From contig NZ_CP041191.1 in assembly GCF_006517275.1 (NCBI RefSeq), positions 2,475,001-2,539,000 on the forward strand: DNA of 64,000 nucleotides, in the 5' to 3' direction. This stretch comes from Labrenzia sp. PHM005. GTDB taxonomy: Bacteria; Pseudomonadota; Alphaproteobacteria; Rhizobiales; Stappiaceae. Within the stretch, counting starts at the first letter, position 1. Every line of letters starts with the position of its first letter. The notes under the pieces were generated by a model. It was not told the origin of the DNA. It made no database searches and saw only the letters and a list, made by a program, of their open reading frames with translations. The position numbers and the translations under genes were made by a program. This document shows positions 1 to 13,400 of the stretch, piece after piece.

Positions 1-2
1 AC

Positions 3-3643
<3,641 letters not shown>

Positions 3644-3647
<4 letters not shown>

Positions 3648-4552
3648 GACTGTTGATCGCAGACGATGACAAAACGTCCCGCACCATGTTGGAAGCGATA
3701 AGCCGGGTCTGGGGTTTCGAACCCATCTTGGCGGAAGACGGCGAGATAGCGCAGGAGATCCTGAAACAGGACAATCCGCCCCGTCTGGTCTTGCTCGACT
3801 GGGAAATGCCGAAACTCGACGGCATTGCGTTGTGCAAGTGGGTTAGGGAAACCCAAAGCCGCAATCCCGCCTACATCATTCTTCTTACCGGACGGCACGA
3901 GACGCGCGATATTGTGACCGGCCTGAATGCAGGGGCCAATGACTTCGTCACCAAACCCTTCGACAACGCGGAATTGCAGGCGCGTTTGCGGGTTGGCCGG
4001 CGGATGCTGGAATTGCAGACCGAAGTGCTTGAAATCCACGGGCAGCTGCAGTTCCAGGCATCTCACGACCCCTTGACAGGTCTGTTAAACCGCGGCGCGG
4101 TGCTGGAAAATCTGGAGAAGGAACTGGCCCGATCCCAAAGGGACAAGTCAACACTCGGGATCGCACTGTGTGATATTGATCATTTCAAGGGGATCAACGA
4201 CAACCACGGCCATCTCGTGGGCGACGACGTCTTGCGGGAGCTGTCCAGGCGTGTGGTAGGCACACTTAGACCCTATGATCATATTGGCCGCTATGGCGGC
4301 GAAGAGTTCCTGGTTGTCGTCAATGAGCAGGACCACTGGGGTCCGGAGCCTTTCGAACGGATTCGTACAGTGGTTTCAGACTCCCCATTTCAGCTCGACG
4401 GCCTGTCCCTGCCCCTCAGTGTTAGCATCGGAGTGACGCGCTTTTCAGGAACTGCAAACGCCTGGGACCTGAATGAACTTCTGAATACGGCGGACATGGC
4501 GCTTTATGACGCAAAGAAAAACGGCAGGAACCAGGTTGTCCTCGCAGCCTGA
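3644..4552 (+). CDS. Response-regulator diguanylate cyclase (REC-GGDEF)
   Basis: Predicted to make c-di-GMP from two GTP when its receiver is phosphorylated. Seen: an N-terminal receiver (residues 1 to about 118) with the acidic pair in ADDD, phospho-acceptor Asp52 in LLDWEMPKLDG and a conserved Lys in VTKPF. A GGDEF domain follows (about 135-300) with the active-site motif GGEEF at 218-222. An RPYD motif at 209-212 sits exactly five residues before GGEEF, which fits an intact RxxD inhibitory I-site, so product feedback inhibition is expected. The start codon overlaps the stop of the upstream hybrid kinase by four bases, so the two are probably translationally coupled and form a cognate pair. 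The layout is like a single-receiver PleD. Downstream targets cannot be told from the sequence. Confidence 0.95.
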
Positions 4553-4827
4553 CGGTTGCCTCAGTGTCCAAGGAAACCCATTCGAGGACTTTCGCCAAAT
4601 CATCCGGTTAGGGCTTGGTATATGGTTATGTGACTGACGCTGCATTTGCGGTATAGGCCAGAAGCTTTCGAGTCTGTTTCATGTTCGTCGATCAACCTTA
4701 CCAGAAACGATTAAGTTGGGTGATTGTGTTGCCGGGTCGACGGTCTGCCGTCTTCATCTTGAATACCAGCAGACAACAAATCAAAGCACTCTGTAGTGCT
4801 TGATAGGCGGTGGAATAGCCCCCTGAA
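4553..4827. other. Intergenic, no gene recognised
   Basis: No supported gene was seen. It separates the REC-GGDEF gene from an IS3-type end at about 4828. Confidence 0.6.
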
Positions 4828-5215
4828 AGTGGTCCCCAACTGGGATAGGTTATCCCTCACACTAGAGGGTCAGCGATGGCTGGAGAAAGAGAGAATCCCG
4901 AAGAGATTGTATCGAAGTTTCGGCAAATTGAAGTTCTGCAAGGACAGGGGGGGCGACGATCGCTGAGGCTGTGCGCCAAATCGGGGTTAGGCAGCAGACG
5001 TTCTTTCGATGGCGCAAATTCTATGGCGGGATGCAGCTGTCGCCGAGGGTGCTGAATGCTTGAAGCTGAATATAGGTGGATTGCAAGAGGCGATTGAGTT
5101 GTCCGACCGGACTGCAATGCAGTTTTCGGCTGGATCACGTAACTTGGATACCAGCGCAACTGCTATATCCCAGCATATCGAAGGTTTCTTCGAGCGTGTC
5201 GTAAGTCTCTCGTAA
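4828..5215 (+). pseudogene. IS3-family OrfA remnant
   Basis: A decayed IS3-type first ORF. An IS-end-like sequence containing GAAAGTGGTCC lies at about 4828-4840, and an ATG at 4876 opens a frame reading MAGERENPEEIVSKFRQIEV. After a G-run near 4947 the similarity continues in another frame (AEAVRQIGVRQQTFFRWRKF), showing a frameshift. Past about 5040 only weak similarity to the leucine-zipper part of OrfA remains, and no OrfB was found. It is the same family as the remnants near 14.5 and 29.0 kb. Not functional. Confidence 0.75.
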
Positions 5216-5538
5216 TCAACATTCGCACAGAACCAGCTCAGTTGCTTGGGGAGGCTAGTCTGTCGATGTCAAAACGCAGGTGATGTATTTCAAAATACCG
5301 CGGTTCCGATGCCAAATACCTATGATTTGGGTTGATGAAGTTTGTTATCTTTTTTCATTTCGGAGTGCTTTCTTGGTATTTAATTGATAATTTTTGCAGT
5401 ATTTATCTTTGTTTCCTTTTTGTATTACTTGAATTCTCATTGTTATAATTCACATTTTACCAATTATTGTTTTGTTGTAAATATTCTATCTAAGTTCGCT
5501 GTGCGCTCGACAAAACATAGATGAGGTCGTTCCAAAAA
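5216..5538. other. AT-rich intergenic stretch
   Basis: Visibly much richer in A+T than its neighbours, especially 5330-5510, with many T-runs and no supported ORF. It could contain the promoter of the former EAL gene that follows, or be acquired DNA. No specific site was recognised. Confidence 0.5.
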
Positions 5539-5917
5539 ATTCTAAGGTTCGGTTGTGTCAATGGCAGAAGTCGTAAATGAAAAAAACGGCGTAATTGTCG
5601 GTCGGCTCAATAAGTTGCGCTCCCTCGGGGTAAAAATTGAGCTGGATGACTTTATACCCGGGTACTCGTCTATCAATACTCTGGGGTACCTGCCATTCAA
5701 CCGGTTAAAGATCGACCGTGCTTTCATTACAAAATTCGAAAAACGTGCACCGCCAGCCAATGCAACGGATCTGATGGTCTGGCCGAGCAGGAAAACAGCT
5801 GTTCACACTCAGGTGGAGGGTATTGCGAGGCTTCAGCAATCTGAGTTCTTGAGAGCGATGGCGTGCAACGAAGCTAAAGGTTACCCCATTCCAACCCAAT
5901 GGCGGCGGTCGATGTGA
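5539..5917 (+). pseudogene. Truncated EAL-domain (c-di-GMP phosphodiesterase) remnant
   Basis: About 120 codons resembling two separated pieces of an EAL domain. The stretch containing ELDDFIPGYSSINTL and LPFNRLKIDRAFI matches the late metal-binding part of EAL (usually DDFGTGYSSL, then the K-I-D strand). After about 35 unrelated residues, VEGIARLQQSEFL followed by CNEAKGYPI resembles the final part of the domain. The EAL signature, the early barrel strands and most metal ligands are absent, and GTG of DDFGTG has become IPG. No activity is expected. It lies just upstream of a sensor kinase and is probably the debris of a larger GGDEF/EAL gene. Confidence 0.7.
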
Positions 5918-5951
5918 TGAAATGGTGTGCGGGCAAAAAGGAACGGAACAA

Positions 5952-8156
5952 ATGACGACCGAAACGGTGGTTTCCCTTTCGAGCGCCACAGTTACGCAAA
6001 CTGATGCCGAACGCCTGATCATACGTTACAAGAGCTTGTTCTTCGGGGGAATTTTATTGCTCACGGCCTTGGCTGTTGGGTTTGGTTTCCTTCAAGCGCG
6101 CCAGATTTCCGAACGTCTAATCCAGGATGCACGGGCTCACGCAGATCTGCTTCACAAAGGCCTTTCAGACCAGCTTGATGTGGCGCGCGAGCATGTGGGC
6201 GGTATGAGACATGCTTTGGAGACGGTTCTTGGCAACCCTGTGTTTAGCAGTCAAGGTAAGCTTAGTGGCGCATTGATCGATATGGCTCAAAACGCACCGA
6301 AGGGTGCCATGTGGGACACACTACCCAAGGTTCTCCGAAATAAAACAGGTACACTATTCTCAAGCAGCAATGCCAGAGATTTCGAAGCGGAGCTCGACGA
6401 CGTTCTATGGGCAGCGCCTCTCATGTGGAACGCCCACATGCAGCATCCTGAGTTCCAGTGGAGCTACTACTACGACGAAGCTGGCGATTACAGCGTCCTG
6501 TTTCCCGGTCTCGACTTTAAGGATTTGTCTAGTGCAATGGGCAAAACCAACATGGACGAAATCCTTCGGACTATTTATGCGGCGGGCGGCACATTTCCGG
6601 TTCAGTTGGTCGGTCCGGAGAAGAATCCTGAGCGAAAACAGGTCTGGACCCCACCCTATCCGGATGCAGCTGCCGCTGGCCTGATGGTATCTCTACTCTC
6701 TCCTGTTTATCGTGAAGATGATTTTATCGGCGCCTATGGGGCTGATATCACCTTGTCAGTTCTCAATGACCTGCTCAGTTCTGATGCAGTCGTCGGCAAT
6801 ATCTGGGTGATTGCTGAAGATGGAGATATCGTTGCGACATCGAAACCTGCAAAAGATGCTGGCACTCGCATTTCGAAGCTGTTCGAGAAACAAAAAAGCC
6901 TGTCGGCAGAAGAAGTATTCGATACGTCTAGTGGGGTTCTAAATATTGATAGCCATGGGGTTTGGCTAACCTACTCTCTTGAAGGTACGCCTTGGCGCAT
7001 GCTGCTTTACATCTCGAATGGAGAGTTGCGATCGACAGTGTTAAACTTGATGACCCCATATCTTGCGACGACGATCCTATGTGTCGCGACAATGATCGGA
7101 CTGGTTCTTCTGCAACACAAGCGTTTTACCGTGCCCGCTTTGCAGCTCGCTCGCCATGTAGAGAGTTTGCCGCAGCAGTTGAAAATCAACAGCCCGCATG
7201 TTCCGGGGCACTGGCAGGCGCTCTTCGGACGTGCCAACTCGACGGAACAGGAGCGGCGTGACGCCGTTCATGATCTAAGAAATCTGAACGCGGATTTGGA
7301 AGTTAGGGTAGCCGAACGGGCGAAGGAGCTGACGGAGGCAAACGAAGAACTATCCAAGACCGTGGAAGAACTGAGAGAGACGCAAGATCAGCTGGTAAAG
7401 GCAGAAAAGCTTGCGAGCCTTGGCGCGCTGGTGGCCGGTGTTGCACACGAACTGAATACTCCGATCGGCAATGCACTCATGATGGCCAGTTCACTGGCCG
7501 ATAAGAACCGCATCTTTCAAGAAGCTGTGCAACAGCCTCTCAATGAATCGACATTGACGGAATTTGCCGACATGGTTGATGCATGTAGCAACGTCCTCCT
7601 GCGCAGTCTTGGGCGTGCTGACGAGCTTGTGACGAGCTTTAAAAAAATCGCAATAGATCAGACCAGCTATAAAAAGCGTGTCTTCCAACTTTCTGATGTC
7701 ATCGACGAAATCAATATCACGCTCGGCCCTACCTTAAAGCAGGCGAACGCGACGGTCGAATGCGACCTGGAGGACGGATTGGAACTTGATAGTTACCCAG
7801 GCCCCCTCGGGCAGGTGCTTCTCAATCTCTATAACAATGCGCTCATTCATGGCCTTGCCGAGAATGAAGGCGGGCAAATTTTGGTACGGGCCCGCCGGTT
7901 GGGCGACAATCTTAATCTGGTGGTTTCCGACAATGGCCAAGGTATTGAGGAAGAAAACCTCAACAAGGTATTTGACCCATTCTTCACCACAAAACTGGGG
8001 CAGGGTGGATCCGGTCTTGGCCTGCACATCGTTTACAACTTTATTACTGACCTCCTTGGCGGCACGATTGTTGCCGAAAGTACATGGGGATCGGGCACGC
8101 GCTTCACGATAGATATCCCGTTGACTGCACCAGAGCGTAAGAACGTAGAGATCTAA
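5952..8156 (+). CDS. Sensor histidine kinase with extracytoplasmic sensor domain
   Basis: A membrane histidine kinase. Numbered from the upstream in-frame ATG at 5922, there is a first membrane segment near residues 35-55, a long periplasmic sensor region resembling a Cache domain (about 60-365), and a second membrane segment near 372-395. A coiled-coil follows (about 440-500), then HisKA with the acceptor His in GVAHELNTPIGNA (about residue 509) and a HATPase domain (about 615-735) with DNGQGI and GGSGLGLHIV. I prefer ATG 5952 because AAGGAACGG lies just upstream of it. ATG 5922 would add ten residues and lacks an obvious ribosome site. No receiver domain and no response regulator lie beside it, so its partner is elsewhere; the nearby c-di-GMP genes are possible outputs. 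Confidence 0.92.
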   Translation: MTTETVVSLSSATVTQTDAERLIIRYKSLFFGGILLLTALAVGFGFLQARQISERLIQDARAHADLLHKGLSDQLDVAREHVGGMRHALETVLGNPVFSSQGKLSGALIDMAQNAPKGAMWDTLPKVLRNKTGTLFSSSNARDFEAELDDVLWAAPLMWNAHMQHPEFQWSYYYDEAGDYSVLFPGLDFKDLSSAMGKTNMDEILRTIYAAGGTFPVQLVGPEKNPERKQVWTPPYPDAAAAGLMVSLLSPVYREDDFIGAYGADITLSVLNDLLSSDAVVGNIWVIAEDGDIVATSKPAKDAGTRISKLFEKQKSLSAEEVFDTSSGVLNIDSHGVWLTYSLEGTPWRMLLYISNGELRSTVLNLMTPYLATTILCVATMIGLVLLQHKRFTVPALQLARHVESLPQQLKINSPHVPGHWQALFGRANSTEQERRDAVHDLRNLNADLEVRVAERAKELTEANEELSKTVEELRETQDQLVKAEKLASLGALVAGVAHELNTPIGNALMMASSLADKNRIFQEAVQQPLNESTLTEFADMVDACSNVLLRSLGRADELVTSFKKIAIDQTSYKKRVFQLSDVIDEINITLGPTLKQANATVECDLEDGLELDSYPGPLGQVLLNLYNNALIHGLAENEGGQILVRARRLGDNLNLVVSDNGQGIEEENLNKVFDPFFTTKLGQGGSGLGLHIVYNFITDLLGGTIVAESTWGSGTRFTIDIPLTAPERKNVEI

Positions 8157-8471
8157 GTCGATAGAAATTGCGCTGGGCTTCGCTGGCAGTCGAATATCTC
8201 GGCAATATATCTTCGATATCTACCTTATTGCAGAAGAATGAATTTCGAGCTTTCTTCACCTTGCGTTAGCGGCCAGCCTTGCCAACCTGGTATTCCCTCG
8301 CCTGTGTTTAGCGGAATACTGGCATGTTCAGACGTTTTAACAGCAGTGTGCGCTGAGCTGAGTTTAAGATGAAACCAACTATGAAAGTTTCTAAGGGAAG
8401 CCAGTACGGCCGGTCTCGTCGGGTCAGCGATATACAATGGACCGACCGCCAGAATTGTATGCTGCTTGACC
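8157..8471. other. Intergenic between convergent genes
   Basis: No gene or clear terminator was recognised here. It lies between the + strand kinase and the - strand diguanylate cyclase. Confidence 0.5.
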
Positions 8472-10184
8472 TTAAGATGCGGAAGTTTCAGAGGGGCGGG
8501 TTAGCGGAGTGCCAAACTGCGGATCATATCGAACCTGATTGCGACCGTTACGTTTGGCACAATATAGCAATTCATCAGCAGTCTTGAGGATCTCTGTGAG
8601 TTTATTTCCATCTCTTGGATATGAAGCTAGCCCTGACGAAATCGTTAAACCGCCAAGTGCGGTGCCCTCGAATTTTAGCTTTAGCTGTTCAACGGATTTT
8701 CTTAAATTTTCGCCCGTCTCATAAGCCCCTTGAAAAGTTTGGTCCGGCATCAGAACTGCGAACTCTTCTCCGCCCAGGCGGCATGCAACGTGATTGGCTG
8801 CGATTTTGCTTTTGAACAACTTTCCAAGCTGCACGAGGATAAAGTCTCCCGCATCATGACCATACGTGTCATTGAATTTCTTAAAGTGATCGACATCAAT
8901 AATCAGGATCCAAAATCCGCTGTCGCCCTTGTGTGAATTGAATGTAATTGTGTCGAATTTTTCTTCAATGTAGCGGCGGTTGTTCAGGCCTGTGAGCGGG
9001 TCGTGCAGGGCCTGTTGTTCGAGGGTCGCCCGCAGATTGAGGTTGGAAATTGCAATCGCTGTTTCCTTGCCAACAGATTGTGCGATTTCCAATTCCTGTT
9101 CGGAAAACAGGCCGCCGGATTCCTTTGTCAATTGGATTATCCCAAGCGTTTCGCCGAGCGCCATAAGGGGAATGCAAACCACCTCGTCAGTTTGAGAACT
9201 TTCAAGATGTTGGCAGTTCAAGCCACCTTTGCATGAATGGTGAATGGCATTTTTTCTCAATGACCAGCAGCTATCAGGTGAATAATATGACCCCTTTTTC
9301 CAAACACCACCCCATTCCTTTTCGACGATCATCAAGTTTCGTGAGTTGTTGAATAGGAGCAGAGCTCCATTCGTTCCAGGTAGAACCTTCGGCAGATGAA
9401 TTTCTAATATTGTCCCGGCTTCTTTCATATTGGTGCTTATTGCGAGCATTGAGCCGAGTTCATGCAAACAACGCAATGTGCCTGTTCTCGCTGCAACTTG
9501 CCCCTCTAGTCGCTCATGACGGAGGCGTATTGACATGGTAAGTGCGCGTGCCAAAAAAGTTGTGATTGTCCCAATAACAAAAAGACCTGCAAGCATACCC
9601 ATAATTAACAGACGTCGAAGGTCCGTGATTTGCGACTGAAAGGTTCTCAATGGGACCGCGACGCGAGAAAATAAGATATTGTTGTTGAACGGGAACTGAT
9701 AGGCGGCGTAGAGAAAATTGGTTTGGAGCGTAGTGCTGTAACGTTGACTGACGCCTTGGCCGTCAGCACGAGCCAAAACTAGTTCCGGGCGTTCTGCGTG
9801 ATTATCCGCATGGAGCAATTCGTAACGAGACATATCGGAATCGGCAAGGACAACGCCATTCTCCGCAATGATCGAAACTCTTGCTTCAATATCCCGAGAA
9901 AGATCGCTCACCGAAACCTGAAGCTCGTCAAAGCGTTCATGTCCGACGCTTTCCTGCACTGAAGGTATTTGAATAGGATCGGGAAGGTGAAGCACTAATC
10001 GGGCGGTCGCCCTTGCTTTTTGGAGGGCATCCGTTTCCTCATGATGCTGCATGTAACGAACGATAGAGCGGTCGATCACAGCTGAAAACAACGTGATGCA
10101 AAAGAGCATGGCAGTGACGGAGCCGACAACGATTCCAATCGTTCTTCTGCTGGATTTATGCAATAGGCTCACCGTAACCACCAA
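8472..10184 (-). CDS. Membrane diguanylate cyclase (sensor-GAF-GGDEF)
   Basis: Predicted c-di-GMP synthase anchored in the inner membrane. Seen: a membrane segment near residues 15-37, a periplasmic sensor loop (about 40-190), and a second membrane segment near 192-214. A cytoplasmic GAF-like domain follows (about 235-390), then a C-terminal GGDEF domain (about 405-560) containing DPLTGLNNRRY and the active-site motif GGEEF near residue 470. The RxxD I-site is not present at the expected position (AANH occurs there), so product inhibition is probably weak or absent. The longest frame starts at TTG 10184; GTG 10172, with GGTGG just upstream, is an alternative, and the start is uncertain. The stimulus is unknown. 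Confidence 0.9.
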   Translation of the reverse strand: MVVTVSLLHKSSRRTIGIVVGSVTAMLFCITLFSAVIDRSIVRYMQHHEETDALQKARATARLVLHLPDPIQIPSVQESVGHERFDELQVSVSDLSRDIEARVSIIAENGVVLADSDMSRYELLHADNHAERPELVLARADGQGVSQRYSTTLQTNFLYAAYQFPFNNNILFSRVAVPLRTFQSQITDLRRLLIMGMLAGLFVIGTITTFLARALTMSIRLRHERLEGQVAARTGTLRCLHELGSMLAISTNMKEAGTILEIHLPKVLPGTNGALLLFNNSRNLMIVEKEWGGVWKKGSYYSPDSCWSLRKNAIHHSCKGGLNCQHLESSQTDEVVCIPLMALGETLGIIQLTKESGGLFSEQELEIAQSVGKETAIAISNLNLRATLEQQALHDPLTGLNNRRYIEEKFDTITFNSHKGDSGFWILIIDVDHFKKFNDTYGHDAGDFILVQLGKLFKSKIAANHVACRLGGEEFAVLMPDQTFQGAYETGENLRKSVEQLKLKFEGTALGGLTISSGLASYPRDGNKLTEILKTADELLYCAKRNGRNQVRYDPQFGTPLTRPSETSAS

Positions 10185-10619
10185 GCAGCTCTTGAATATT
10201 AGTGTGGATTATTCTGCCAATTCAACACGATCACATTAAAGAAAATTCGTTATCGTTCTACTATTTTGTAGATGAAATTTGCTTTCCTAAAAGTATTCAT
10301 GGATTTACATTGTTATTTATACTGAATTTTATGTTCGTCTAACTGTCGATGGTTCATTGGGTTGCGGAATCTTGTTAATGAATATAACGGGTGTGGAGAA
10401 TAGCATGAGACCCGATCCTTATTCGGTTTCGCGCGGTGTCCTTATCGCCCGTAGTTTTCAGGAGAGCGATGGTTTGCGATGTCATGTGCGAATTCTGATT
10501 GTTTTGTTAGGTTAGAACAACGCAGTGGCGACAGGACGCGAACTTCTCTTGATGGGACGGCAGAATGATAACGCGTAGATCTAATCTAAGCATCAGGCAC
10601 GGGAACAGCTGCCAGATGT
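10185..10619. other. Intergenic, AT-rich
   Basis: Lies between two - strand c-di-GMP genes. It is AT-rich at 10200-10390 and probably holds the promoter of the downstream cyclase. No specific site or ORF is supported. Confidence 0.5.
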
Positions 10620-12710
10620 TTATCGCTTGTGTTCCAGAGAGGCGATGATTCCTGCTTCGATCTGCGTTTCGATAAGATGCACAGCCTTAAAAATATCATC
10701 GACCGGAACTGGGGCCGAGAAGTAATTGCCCTGGATGCGGTGACATCCGATCTCAGAAACTAAGCTCAATGCTGCATAGTCCTCTATCCCCTCCGCGACA
10801 GTTTGTGCACCGATTTCCTCAGATAACCTCTGGATCAGGCGGATCACCGGTACCGATGTCGGCAACGTGTCGATGAAAGACTTGTCAATCTTAATGCAGT
10901 TGATCGGAAACTTGGAAATATAAGCAAGATTGGAATAGCCCGTTCCAAAATCATCAACTGCGATTTTGAAGCCAAGAGCGGTCATGCTGCGAAGCCGCTT
11001 GGCGACCTGGTCTTGATCCTCTGCCAAAACAGATTCAGTGATCTCCAATTGCACCGACCCATTCTTCAAGTCGGGATGTTGCGCGTGTGAAGACAAGGTA
11101 GCCATAAAGTCGTTGTCAAGAAACTGTCGCGGTGACACGTTCAGAGACAATCCAATGTCCAGCCCCGATTTCAGCCAGCGTTTTACCAATTCACAGCTCT
11201 GTTCAAGAACAAAGTGGTCCAGCACGTCGATAAGGCCTGTTTCTTCACAAACACCTATGAAATCCACCGGCATGAGGAGACCACGGTTGGGATGGCGCCA
11301 TCTGGCAAGCGCTTCTGCGCTAACGACCTTTCCCGAATAAAGATCAACACAGGGCTGAACATGGAGTTCGATTTCCCCGTGCTCAAACGCCGAGGCGAGC
11401 TCTGCCTCAACCTGTAGCCGTTGATCAGCAATCCGTCCCATATGCTCAGTGTAGAGTGACGATCTGTTGCGGCCCAGCCGTTTGGATTCATAAAGCGCTA
11501 CGTCCGCATGGCGCACGTATTTTTCGCAATTTCTGTCATGGGCAGGGATTACCGACACCCCGATACTGGTCGTGACCTCAATCTTCTTGTTTTTGTAGAA
11601 AAACGGCTGACAAACGGTTCTCTGGATCTGATCGACACGGTGTCTGACCTGTGTCGGTGAATTCGCACCAGAGAGTAGGATAACAAACTCATCTCCGCCG
11701 ACCCGTGCCAGAAGGTCGGCTTCTGTCAGGCATGCCTTAATCCGCTCCGAAACGACAACAAGCAGCCGATCTCCCGCTTCATGACCATACTTATCGTTAG
11801 TCTGCTTGAATTTATCCAGGTCCAAAAAAAGAAGTGCAATCGGCAAATCTCTTTGCTTGCTATCAAGGAATTCAAGATGTTTTTGAAAATAGGCGCGGTT
11901 ATAACAATCGGTCGTTTGGTCCTTGTCAGCAAGATAGGACGCTCGATCTCTGGCGTGTTTCAGTTCGGTTACGTCAATGGCCGTAACCAAAGTTGCAGCT
12001 CCTCCGGTGGCTGCATCCCTGCAATTCTTGAAGGACATATCATGCCAGGCCAACCCCGCATCTGACTTTATCTGCAACACTCGGCGCGCCTCGCCGCGCA
12101 ACTCTAATTCGCTTAAGATTGAATCATAATCAGAGGAATTGACAAATACATCTGGCAGGTGGGTAGTCTCCGAACGCCAAGTATTTCTGGCTGCAGGATT
12201 CATGTAAAGCTCCCGGCCTGTCTTCGTGAACAGGGAAATCATGACGTCGGTATGCAAAAGCGCTTCGGCACTTCTCAACGTCTCTGGAGCGTCTTCAGCT
12301 ATTCCTCTCGCTTCACATAACATGGCGATGCGCCCGTCCGGCAGCCGATATCCGGTGTAAACCACATCGACAGAGACTGGCTCTTCATGGGGATACAGCG
12401 TCCAGAGTTCCTTGAATATCGCATCGTTCTCAATAAAGCCGGCCTGGTACTGTTTAAGCCGTTTGGCGACTGTGGTTGACATGTCTATCGACATATCACG
12501 GGCAGCAAGTTCCGCTTCCGTTTCCGCTTTCCAAAGACGTAAGGCGGCAGCATTTGCCATAATGTTCCGGCAATTATCAATGTCATAGACCCAAACGGCA
12601 TGGGTCAAACGCCTCGCAAGATCGAATGGCTCCGTGAATTCCGGAGGTTCTCCAATAGGTGATGAGAGGGGAAGGACCGATGGCTCTTGGTCTTCCGGGA
12701 CGTCATTCAT
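10620..12710 (-). CDS. PAS-GGDEF-EAL c-di-GMP turnover protein
   Basis: A soluble dual-domain protein likely to make and/or break c-di-GMP. Seen: two PAS-like sensor modules in the first 260 residues, with no membrane segment. A GGDEF domain follows (about 265-425) with GGDEF intact in RVGGDEFVILL near residue 338, then an EAL domain (about 435-680) with AEALARWRHP, an intact DDFGTGYSNL loop and KIDKSFID. The position five residues before GGDEF reads TEAD, so the RxxD I-site lacks its Arg. Both catalytic signatures look intact, so direction cannot be assigned from sequence; phosphodiesterase activity is quite possible. ATG at 12710. It stands alone with its own upstream gap. Confidence 0.93.
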   Translation of the reverse strand: MNDVPEDQEPSVLPLSSPIGEPPEFTEPFDLARRLTHAVWVYDIDNCRNIMANAAALRLWKAETEAELAARDMSIDMSTTVAKRLKQYQAGFIENDAIFKELWTLYPHEEPVSVDVVYTGYRLPDGRIAMLCEARGIAEDAPETLRSAEALLHTDVMISLFTKTGRELYMNPAARNTWRSETTHLPDVFVNSSDYDSILSELELRGEARRVLQIKSDAGLAWHDMSFKNCRDAATGGAATLVTAIDVTELKHARDRASYLADKDQTTDCYNRAYFQKHLEFLDSKQRDLPIALLFLDLDKFKQTNDKYGHEAGDRLLVVVSERIKACLTEADLLARVGGDEFVILLSGANSPTQVRHRVDQIQRTVCQPFFYKNKKIEVTTSIGVSVIPAHDRNCEKYVRHADVALYESKRLGRNRSSLYTEHMGRIADQRLQVEAELASAFEHGEIELHVQPCVDLYSGKVVSAEALARWRHPNRGLLMPVDFIGVCEETGLIDVLDHFVLEQSCELVKRWLKSGLDIGLSLNVSPRQFLDNDFMATLSSHAQHPDLKNGSVQLEITESVLAEDQDQVAKRLRSMTALGFKIAVDDFGTGYSNLAYISKFPINCIKIDKSFIDTLPTSVPVIRLIQRLSEEIGAQTVAEGIEDYAALSLVSEIGCHRIQGNYFSAPVPVDDIFKAVHLIETQIEAGIIASLEHKR

Positions 12711-13400
12711 GAATGCCAGCTCTCAGTTTCTTGTGCAGGCGTCAAACCTAGCGTCCATTAGTCCGAGGGGGCGGTCAAGTATCTCAGTCTTTTAACCTTA
12801 CCAACATCGCATCTCTCGGCAATACTTGAGTTAGCGGAACTTCAGTAACGTTCGACGTCGTCAACGAATTTTAGGGCTGGTTGGCCGGGAAGACCTGCGG
12901 TACGGTCAACGCAACGAACCGCTACGGGGCCCGGACCGGCCAGAGGTTCTTTATGCAGGCGACATGAAGACCGGTGATTGTTACTTGGTAATCGCCTTCA
13001 CAATGATCGCAATGGAGTATGGCCCGGCTTTGGCCAATGGCGGTGTTTGCTCATAGACAGCTGCTCAACGACGACACTGCCCCTGGGAGCCTAATTGAGG
13101 TGGTTTCTGGTTTGTAATCGCGATCGAGAAGTTTGTTGTTCTACGTCCGCTTCGCGCCCTCAGACCGGACGTGTGTCGGGTTTTTCTTTGGTCCCGAATG
13201 CTGTCATTCACCGCAGACGGATTGAATTCACAAGTTGGGCGTGGATTTGCCGTTCATTGTGGGCCGGATGAAGGTCTGATGCGTTGGACACTCCAATCCT
13301 CTTCAGGGGCGTTTTTTTAAAGCAGGGAGTTACCGATAATGCGTAGATGACATATATTGGTCCGGAAGAATGAGTGACCAAACAGAGACCGGAGACTGAT
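12711..13400. other. Intergenic, no gene recognised
   Basis: Almost 700 bases between divergent genes. Reading all frames I found only short, unconvincing ORFs. It should hold the promoters of both flanking genes. Confidence 0.5.
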
